From Candidatus Avelusimicrobium alvi (GTDB taxonomy: Bacteria; Elusimicrobiota; Elusimicrobia; Elusimicrobiales; Elusimicrobiaceae): a stretch of DNA of 11,972 nucleotides. Positions 6,841-11,972 of this stretch are shown one piece after another. The stretch spans positions 3,525-15,496 of the forward strand of contig DCTQ01000017.1 of assembly GCA_002329395.1 (NCBI GenBank), written 5' to 3'. Each line of letters opens with the position of its first letter. The first letter of the stretch is position 1. The position numbers were made by a program, and so were the translations under genes. The notes under the pieces are model-generated. The model was given only the letters and a program-made list of their open reading frames with translations, did not search any database and was not told the origin of the DNA.

Positions 6841-8304
6841 ATGAAAAAAACTTGGTTGCTGCTTGCAGCGCTGCTGCTCCCCCTGGCTTTGACGGCCAAA
6901 ACTACCACGATTTACCACACAAGCGACGTACACGGTTTCTTCTATCCGCGCGAAGGCCGGGGCGGTTTCGCCGCACTGGCGGCGGTGCTGAAAGCCGGCC
7001 CGAAATGCTACCTGCTGTTGGACAGCGGGGACTTTGCCAACGGCACCGTGGAAACCCGCAATTCCAAAGGTTTAAAAGGCGTACAAATGATGAACCGCAT
7101 GGGGTATGACGCCGCCACCATCGGCAACCACGAATTTGATTTTAAGGGCGAAGGCGTCGCGCCGCTGCTGGCCAACGCGCAGTTTGCGGTGCTGGCCGCC
7201 AACTTTTTTGAAACGTCCACCGGCAAATATCCGCCGTCCGTTCTGCCGTATAAAATTTTTGACGAAAACGGCGTAAAAGTGGCCGTAATCGGGCTGGCGA
7301 ACCGCGTTCCCACCAATCCTTCCAAATTGTATTCCTACGGCAAGCCGCTGGCGGCTTTGGAAAAAGCGCTGACGGCGGCGGAAGCCAAAAAGCCGGATGT
7401 GGTGGTCGTGCTGGTGCACGATTCGCTGGAAGACGACAAGCACGGCACGCAGTCTTACGTAGGGGACATCGGCCGCAAATTCGCGGGCCGGGTACATGTG
7501 GTGCTGGGCGGCCATGCGCATAAAATTTTCCAGAACAAATACATTAACGATGTGCTGTTTGTGGAAAGCGGTTCTTATTTAAACAACGTCAGTCGCATAT
7601 CCGTAGAGACGGACGACGAAACGGGCAAGTTCGTGTCCGCCAAGTCCGAACTGATTCCGCTCGTAACGGCCAAAACCGGTGAAGATGAGGAGATAAAAGC
7701 CTACGCCGATTCCCTGCGCGAGCCGGGCGTGGACGAAGTGGTCGGCACCGCGTCGGACGTGCTGACCAAACTGCCTGCGGATGAAAACCGGCAGGATTCG
7801 CCGCTTAACGACTGGATTGCCGACCTGCTGCGCGCGTATTCCGGCGCGCAGATTGCCGTGCACAACAACGGCGGCACCCGCGTGGATATGAAAAAAGGCC
7901 CCGTTACCAAGCGCGATTTAATTGACATCCATCCCTTTGACAATACCGTAACGTTGGTAACCGTGGACGGCAAGTTCTTAAAACGTTTCGTAAAAAAAGG
8001 CTTTGCGCCGCGCAGCCTCTACACGTATTCGGGCCTGACGATTACGTATAAGCAGAACAAAAAAGGCAAAATCAAAGACATTGAAATTTTAGTGGACGGC
8101 AAGCCCGTTGAAAACCGCAAAAAATATACGCTTGTTACCAACTCGTATATTGCCGGCGGCGGCAGCGAAGGCTGGATGTTTAAACAAATCCCGGACGAAG
8201 ACAAAAAGCTGGCCGGTTCCAAAACCATCCGCGATTTGATGGAAGACGCGCTTAAAAAAGGGCCGGTAACGCCGCCCCAGACGGGGAGAATCATCCGGCG
8301 GTGA
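6841..8304 (+). CDS. Periplasmic 5'-nucleotidase/UshA-family metallophosphoesterase (U2)
   Basis: This 487-aa paralogue of U1 is roughly two-thirds identical by eye and much higher over the first 100 mature residues. It has a Sec signal peptide, MKKTWLLLAALLLPLALTA, with likely cleavage after Ala19. The binuclear-metal ligands are all present: D29, H31, D64, N96, H97 (with D100), H193, H225 and H227. The C-terminal domain has HNNGGTR (341-347), YSGLTITY and a glycine-rich loop, AGGGSEGW (438-445), whose Trp could replace the usual Phe that stacks on the base. It is expected to be an active periplasmic nucleotidase or related phosphoesterase; the exact substrate cannot be read from sequence. 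The ATG at 6841 is chosen over an upstream in-frame TTG at 6781 because it starts the signal peptide and has AAGGAGAGAGAGG 8-15 nt upstream. U3 starts one base after the stop. Confidence 0.92.
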   Translation: MKKTWLLLAALLLPLALTAKTTTIYHTSDVHGFFYPREGRGGFAALAAVLKAGPKCYLLLDSGDFANGTVETRNSKGLKGVQMMNRMGYDAATIGNHEFDFKGEGVAPLLANAQFAVLAANFFETSTGKYPPSVLPYKIFDENGVKVAVIGLANRVPTNPSKLYSYGKPLAALEKALTAAEAKKPDVVVVLVHDSLEDDKHGTQSYVGDIGRKFAGRVHVVLGGHAHKIFQNKYINDVLFVESGSYLNNVSRISVETDDETGKFVSAKSELIPLVTAKTGEDEEIKAYADSLREPGVDEVVGTASDVLTKLPADENRQDSPLNDWIADLLRAYSGAQIAVHNNGGTRVDMKKGPVTKRDLIDIHPFDNTVTLVTVDGKFLKRFVKKGFAPRSLYTYSGLTITYKQNKKGKIKDIEILVDGKPVENRKKYTLVTNSYIAGGGSEGWMFKQIPDEDKKLAGSKTIRDLMEDALKKGPVTPPQTGRIIRR

Positions 8305-8305
8305 T

Positions 8306-9796
8306 ATGCGCGTAAAACGGTTTGCGGCGGTGCTGGCGGGGCTGGTTCTCCTGGGCGGTTGCGCCCGGGAGGAGTTGACTTCCGTTGACATCTTTTTTAC
8401 GGCCGACGTGCAGGGCTTTTACTGGTCCCGCCCGGAACCGCGCCTGGACAACCGCGAAGCCGGCGGCTACGCCGTGCTTAAAAATTTCCTGCAAAGCCGG
8501 GAGGGGGAATACCTCCTGTTTGACGGCGGCAGCTGGTTCGGCTCCGCGCCCGAAGGCACCATGACCAAAGGCGCCTACGTGGCCGAGCTGGCCCGCACGC
8601 TTCCCTATACCGCCGGAACCATCAGCGATAAAGATTTAGTCTACGGCTGGCCGTCTCTGCGCGCCATCGTGCGCGAAATGCCCTATCCGTTTGTGGTGGC
8701 CAACCTGCGGCTGGAAAACCAAATCCCCTGGCCGATGCACGATTACCAAATCCGCACGGTAAACGGCATTAAAATCGGCGTGTTCGGGCTGATTAATCCC
8801 ACCAATATCAACAAAAACAAATCCCGCCTGCCGGGCCTCTCGGCACAGGACCCGGTGCAGGCCGCCAAAACCATGACGGCCTTACTGCACGAAAAAGGGG
8901 TGGATTATATCATCCTGCTCAGCTCCCTGGGCGACCCGGAAAAAACGGGCGTCAGCGATACGTCCATCGCCGAAGAAGTCAGCGGCATTCATTTGATTTT
9001 AAGCTCCAATAAAGACCGCGAAAACGCGGAAACCGACCAAATCAACGATACGTTTATCGTCTATCCCGGCTCCAAGTTAGACAGCGTGGCCCTCGTGCGT
9101 CTGTCGTTTGACAAGAACAAACAATTCCGGGGGCAGACGTTTGAAGACATTCCGCTTTTGAAAGATTCTTTTTCGGAGGACGCGGAAATCGCGGGCCGGG
9201 CCGCATCGCTTCGGGCGGAAACCCGTCAAAAAATGAACGCCCGCGTGGCCGAACTGCCCGCGCAGATTAATACCGCGCTGGCGCAGGAATCCGCGCTGGG
9301 CAATTTGCTCACGCAGTGCCTGTATAAATGGTCCCGCCTGGACGGCGCCGTGCTTAATTCGGACTCTATCCGCAGTTCCCTGCCCGCCGGGCGTTTGTCC
9401 GAATATGATTTGTACAAAGCCTACCCGTACGGGGACAATATCACTTTTCTTACCATTAAAGGCGCGGCGTTTGTAAAAGCGATGGAGGCCTCTTTAAACG
9501 CCAAAGACAATTTCCCGCAGATTGCCGGATTTACCGTGTCGTACGCGGACACGCCGCAGGGCAAAAAAATCCGCCAGATTACCCTGGACAATGGCCGCGC
9601 CGTCCGCCCGCAGGATACATACCGCTTTGCGGTAACGGACCATGTGCTGGCCGGCGGCTTCGGGCATGACGGGTTTATTGATTCGCTGGAATTTAAAAAC
9701 ACCTTTGTGGAAGCGCGCCAAATTATGCGCTCCTGCCTTGCGCGCCAAAAAACGGTGGAGGCCCCGGCTCTCGGCCGCTGGAAAAAAGTAAAATGA
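8306..9796 (+). CDS. 5'-nucleotidase-like lipoprotein with degenerate metal site (U3, probable pseudoenzyme)
   Basis: This 496-aa product has a lipoprotein signal with lipobox LGGC (Cys19) followed by Ala, which in diderms suggests the outer membrane. Its fold matches U1 and U2 along the whole length, but the catalytic centre is gone. The D-x-H motif is DVQG (D34 kept, His to Gln36), DSGD is DGGS (Asp to Ser76), GNHE is GTIS (Asn to Thr, His to Ile), the LAHDS His is Ser206, and GGHAH is SSNKD. The C-terminal substrate domain is better kept than in U1 and U2: NSDSIR (351-356) preserves the family Asn and Arg, FPQIAGFTVSY has Phe403, and GHDGF has Phe457 at the two base-stacking positions. I infer a nucleoside- or nucleotide-binding protein, not a hydrolase. 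It starts one base after the U2 stop with no clear SD, and its stop overlaps dusB. Confidence 0.88.
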   Translation: MRVKRFAAVLAGLVLLGGCAREELTSVDIFFTADVQGFYWSRPEPRLDNREAGGYAVLKNFLQSREGEYLLFDGGSWFGSAPEGTMTKGAYVAELARTLPYTAGTISDKDLVYGWPSLRAIVREMPYPFVVANLRLENQIPWPMHDYQIRTVNGIKIGVFGLINPTNINKNKSRLPGLSAQDPVQAAKTMTALLHEKGVDYIILLSSLGDPEKTGVSDTSIAEEVSGIHLILSSNKDRENAETDQINDTFIVYPGSKLDSVALVRLSFDKNKQFRGQTFEDIPLLKDSFSEDAEIAGRAASLRAETRQKMNARVAELPAQINTALAQESALGNLLTQCLYKWSRLDGAVLNSDSIRSSLPAGRLSEYDLYKAYPYGDNITFLTIKGAAFVKAMEASLNAKDNFPQIAGFTVSYADTPQGKKIRQITLDNGRAVRPQDTYRFAVTDHVLAGGFGHDGFIDSLEFKNTFVEARQIMRSCLARQKTVEAPALGRWKKVK

Positions 9797-10785
9797 CGCT
9801 TATCCGCCCGCTGACCATAGGCTCGTTTACGGCCCCGAACAATTTATTGCTGGCCCCGATGGCGGGCATTACCGATTCGCCTTTCCGGGTGCTTTGCTTA
9901 AAGGGCGGCGCGGGGATTGTGTGCGCGGAAATGGTGTCGGCGCACGCCTTGCATTTCGGCAGCCCCAAAAGCGGAAAAATGCTGCAGATTAATCCCAAGG
10001 AACATCCCGTTTCCATGCAGATTTTCGGCTCGGACGAAACGACCATTGCCGAGGCCGCGAAAAACGCCGAAGCCCAAGGTGCCGATATCGTGGATTTAAA
10101 CGCCGGGTGCCCGGTTAAAAAAATTAATAAAGCGGGTGCAGGCTGTGTGTTGATGAAAGACGAAGCCAAACTTGGTCGCCTGATTGAAGCCGCAGTGAAA
10201 AGCGTACGCATTCCGGTAACGCTTAAAACGCGCATCGCGCTGACCCGTAAAGAACTGTTGGGCGCGCGGTTGGCTAAACTGGCGGAAAACGCCGGCGCGG
10301 CGGCGGTTACGTTGCACGCGCGTGCGGCGGTGGACGTACATGCCGGGCCGCCCAATATAGAAGCGCTGGCCGAAGCGTGCCAGGCGGTTAAGATTCCTGT
10401 CATTGGCAACGGCGGCGTATTGGACGCGTCGGTGGCGCGGCAGTTTTTGCAGGCCGGATGCGCGGGGGTGATGATTGGGCGCGGCGCGGTCGGCAATCCG
10501 TTTATTTTTAAAGATATTGCGGACGAGCTGGAAGGGAAGCCTCTCTCCGCCCACACGCCGGCCTGGCGGATGGGCGTGTACCGGGACCTCATCCGGGAAA
10601 ACGTGTCTTTCTACGGCGAGCGCATAGGCGTCAACCGCAGCCGCAAAACGGCCGGATATTGGATAAAAGATTTTGAAAACGCGGCGCAGGTGCGCGGCGC
10701 ATTCGTGCGGATGGACGCCTTGGCCGATATAGAAACCCTCTTTGCCCGGACGCTTGAGCGGCTGGAAACGCAAAAAAATCCGTAA
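9793..10785 (+). CDS. dusB: tRNA-dihydrouridine synthase, DusB-like
   Basis: This FMN enzyme reduces uridines in the tRNA D-arm to dihydrouridine with NAD(P)H in the cytoplasm. The product is 330 aa. It has the N-terminal APMAGITDSPFR (21-32), the catalytic cysteine Cys106 in DLNAGCPVKKI, the FMN-phosphate-contacting region LKTRIAL with Lys145, His175 in LHAR, GNGGV (205-209) and GRGAVGNPFIF (229-239), followed by the small C-terminal helical tRNA-binding domain. The start ATG overlaps the U3 stop as ATGA, so translation is coupled to U3. This is odd company for a tRNA-modifying enzyme; the link to the nucleotidase genes is probably positional. Assignment to DusB rather than another Dus subfamily is by general resemblance. 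Confidence 0.92.
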   Translation: MTLIRPLTIGSFTAPNNLLLAPMAGITDSPFRVLCLKGGAGIVCAEMVSAHALHFGSPKSGKMLQINPKEHPVSMQIFGSDETTIAEAAKNAEAQGADIVDLNAGCPVKKINKAGAGCVLMKDEAKLGRLIEAAVKSVRIPVTLKTRIALTRKELLGARLAKLAENAGAAAVTLHARAAVDVHAGPPNIEALAEACQAVKIPVIGNGGVLDASVARQFLQAGCAGVMIGRGAVGNPFIFKDIADELEGKPLSAHTPAWRMGVYRDLIRENVSFYGERIGVNRSRKTAGYWIKDFENAAQVRGAFVRMDALADIETLFARTLERLETQKNP

Positions 10786-10799
10786 AATCCCCTACATTT

Positions 10800-10808
10800 T
10801 GATATAAT
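10800..10808 (+). promoter_or_regulatory. Extended -10 promoter of rplM-rpsI
   Basis: TGATATAAT is a perfect extended -10, 15 bp after the dusB stop and 78 nt ahead of the rplM start. It is set in TTTTGATATAATATATAGG, nearly the same as the nifU element. There is no convincing -35 and no terminator between dusB and rplM, so some read-through from dusB is possible. Confidence 0.7.
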
Positions 10809-10834
10809 ATATAGGAAACCACGAGTCATTAAGA

Positions 10835-10854
10835 CAGCGGCCACCACTCCGCTG
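10835..10854 (+). promoter_or_regulatory. Hairpin in the rplM 5' leader
   Basis: CAGCGG (10835-10840) pairs perfectly with CCGCTG (10849-10854) around an 8-nt loop, CCACCACT, in the ~70-nt untranslated leader. No T-run follows, so it is not a terminator. Ribosomal protein operons are often autoregulated through leader structures, so this is a candidate L13 or S9 leader site, by inference. Confidence 0.4.
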
Positions 10855-10886
10855 CGCATTAATTACACAAGGTAGAAACCAAACAT

Positions 10887-11312
10887 ATGACAAAAACTTT
10901 TTTGCCTTCCGTTAAGGAAGTTGAAACCACCCGCAAATGGCATCAGATTGACGCCACGGGTCAAACCCTGGGCAGACTGGCCACGAAAATCGCCGTGCTG
11001 CTTATGGGCAAACACAAAAAGACCTATACGCCTCATATGGACTGCGGCGACTTCGTCGTCGTTACCAATGCCGGCAAAGTCAAACTGACCGGTAACAAGC
11101 TGGAACAGAAGGTTTACTTCTCCCACTCCGGTTACGCCAAAGGCGCTAAAGAAACTCCGGTCAAAAGAGTGTTGGAAAAGAACCCCACCAGAGTGCTGGA
11201 ACTGGCCGTTAAGAGAATGTTGGACGAAAACAAACTCCGCGCGCCCAGAATGAAACGCTTGAGACTGTTCGCCGGCGAAGAACATTCCTTCACCGAACGC
11301 TTTGGTAAATAA
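10887..11312 (+). CDS. rplM: 50S ribosomal protein L13
   Basis: L13 is an early assembly protein of the large ribosomal subunit. The 141-aa product has the usual length and hallmarks: WHQIDATGQTLGRLA near residues 18-32, GKHKKTYTPHMDCGDFVVV at 42-60, then VLEKNPTRVLELAVKRML and a C-terminal RLRLFAGEEH. The ATG at 10887 is preceded by only a modest AAGGT about 13 nt upstream. It is the first gene of the conserved rplM-rpsI pair, with rpsI starting 15 bp after the stop. It is transcribed from its own extended -10 promoter. Confidence 0.97.
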   Translation: MTKTFLPSVKEVETTRKWHQIDATGQTLGRLATKIAVLLMGKHKKTYTPHMDCGDFVVVTNAGKVKLTGNKLEQKVYFSHSGYAKGAKETPVKRVLEKNPTRVLELAVKRMLDENKLRAPRMKRLRLFAGEEHSFTERFGK

Positions 11313-11327
11313 GAGGGATAGAAATTT

Positions 11328-11723
11328 ATGAACAATACGAAAGAACTTAAAACCGGAAGAAGAAAAACCTCCGTCGCCACGGTAGAGCTCTTGAAAGGCA
11401 AAGGCGTAATCACCGTCAACGCCAAATCTTTGGACGAGTATTTCGGCAACCACGCCCGCTGCAAAGCGGCCGTGAAAGCCCCGCTTGCGCTCACCAACCT
11501 GGATAAAGAATACGACGTTACCGCCAAAGTAGTGGGCGGCGGCGTGTCCTCCCAGGCCGGCGCGCTGCGCCACGCGATTGCGCGCTCTTTGGCCGCGATC
11601 AGCGAAGATCTGAAAAAAGCCGTGAAAAAAGCCGGTTATCTTACCCGCGACCCGCGTATGGTTGAAAGAAAGAAACCCGGTCAGCCCGGCGCCCGCAAAC
11701 GCTTCCAGTTCTCCAAACGTTAA
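11328..11723 (+). CDS. rpsI: 30S ribosomal protein S9
   Basis: S9 is a small-subunit protein whose C-terminal tail reaches the P-site tRNA. The 131-aa product has the typical N-terminal GRRKTSVATVEL, a central VVGGGVSSQAGALRHAIARSL and the diagnostic end PGARKRFQFSKR with a terminal Lys-Arg. The SD AGAGGGA lies about 9 nt before the ATG. It is the second gene of the L13-S9 operon and is followed by a strong GC hairpin. No irregularities are visible. Confidence 0.98.
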   Translation: MNNTKELKTGRRKTSVATVELLKGKGVITVNAKSLDEYFGNHARCKAAVKAPLALTNLDKEYDVTAKVVGGGVSSQAGALRHAIARSLAAISEDLKKAVKKAGYLTRDPRMVERKKPGQPGARKRFQFSKR

Positions 11724-11755
11724 TCGTTGGCTGGAACTTTGCAGGAAATGTTTTG

Positions 11756-11779
11756 CAACCCCCGCTTACGCGGGGGTTG
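11756..11779 (+). terminator. Strong hairpin after rpsI, probable transcription end
   Basis: A perfect 10-bp stem, CAACCCCCGC (11756-11765) with GCGGGGGTTG (11770-11779), has a TTAC tetraloop and begins 33 bp after the rpsI stop. The downstream sequence TTGCATAT is only partly T-rich, so termination efficiency is uncertain. The near-symmetric hairpin could also stabilise the mRNA 3' end or be a dispersed REP-like repeat. Confidence 0.6.
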
Positions 11780-11784
11780 TTGCA

Positions 11785-11972
11785 TATAGCGAAAACCCCT
11801 GTCTCCCTCAACTGTCATTTCCAAAAGGCATAAAAGCCCCTTCTTTCCCCAGGCCCTGGCCAGGCCAGAGCCCCAAGGCCTTGGACCTGTTGCGGCTGAC
11901 CCGAAGTTGTGTTCGTTTTGTCGTTGTATGCAGGTCTTAGCCCTGTTGATAAAACGCCTCAAGGCGGAAGAA
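11785..11972. other. Non-coding tail rich in short palindromes; no gene recognised
   Basis: I see no convincing gene, tRNA or promoter here. The stretch holds CCTGGCCAGG (11855-11864) and CCAAGGCCTTGG (11873-11884), both perfect palindromes, with four GGCC sites in 29 bp. Open frames exist on both strands but lack SD sequences and any recognisable family. It may be a convergent intergenic region, possibly with a dispersed repeat. Confidence 0.4.
11951..11966 (-). terminator. Weak candidate terminator for a gene entering from the right
   Basis: On the minus strand CGCC-TTGA-GGCG is followed by TTTT. The stem is only 4 bp and the T-run short. It would suit the end of a leftward gene lying beyond the window, making it convergent with rpsI. 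Confidence 0.25.

Noticed and set aside
9723..10592. Long minus-strand open frame (289 codons) opposite dusB
   Set aside because: It mirrors the dusB reading frame in GC-rich DNA, has no SD or recognisable family, and lies over a clear Dus enzyme with all motifs. It is a shadow frame.
11720..11962. 80-codon minus-strand frame after rpsI
   Set aside because: It spans the terminator hairpin and palindromes, lacks an SD, and its translation is Arg/Pro-rich without any family resemblance.
1..11972. CRISPR array, tRNA, rRNA, insertion sequence or phage genes
   Set aside because: I found no regularly spaced direct repeats, tRNA-like cloverleaf, transposase or phage motifs. The tandem nucleotidases are gene duplicates, not mobile elements.

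Overview
This window carries ordinary chromosomal housekeeping genes around an unusual set of three tandem 5'-nucleotidase-family genes. The DNA is fairly GC-rich (roughly 55% by eye). The gene content points to a diderm bacterium: Sec-exported periplasmic-type phosphoesterases, a lipoprotein whose +2 residue is Ala rather than Asp, and full-length NIF-type NifU/NifS. Together with the small membrane proteins and AT-rich extended -10 promoters, this would fit a gut Elusimicrobiota-like lineage, but that assignment is a low-confidence guess that the sequence alone does not prove.

Layout. The left part is on the minus strand. It reads nadK (3108 to 2278), recN (2276 to 618) and a 103-aa membrane protein (634 to 323), packed with a 1-nt gap and a 17-nt overlap, so it is probably one operon. 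A second small membrane protein (184 leftward, cut by the window edge) has its own promoter and Shine-Dalgarno (SD) sequence and is a paralogue of the 103-aa protein. A 139-bp divergent region holds a perfect 12-bp palindrome, TATAATATTATA, which offers a -10 box in both directions. From it nifU (three domains) and nifS run to the right as a tight pair and end at a strong intrinsic terminator.

Three genes related to UshA/CD73 5'-nucleotidases follow (called U1, U2, U3 here). U1 and U2 are close paralogues with signal peptides and complete metal sites. U1 has lost the glycine-rich loop of the nucleoside pocket. U3 is a lipoprotein in which nearly every metal ligand has been replaced while the nucleotide-binding signature of the C-terminal domain is kept, so it looks like a binding protein derived from an enzyme. 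U2, U3 and the downstream dusB (tRNA-dihydrouridine synthase) are joined by a 1-nt gap and an ATGA overlap. The rplM-rpsI ribosomal operon follows from its own promoter, with a small hairpin in the leader, and ends at a GC-rich hairpin. The last ~190 bp contain no recognisable gene but are rich in short palindromes.

How the genes fit together. NadK makes NADP; RecN acts in double-strand break repair; NifU/NifS supply Fe-S clusters; U1 and U2 probably hydrolyse nucleotides or related phosphoesters outside the inner membrane; and U3 may bind nucleosides or nucleotides at the outer membrane. The most original signals are the U1-U2-U3 series with progressive loss of catalytic or pocket features, the PHNWLxLKGL small-protein family, and the shared TGATAyAAT extended -10 element.
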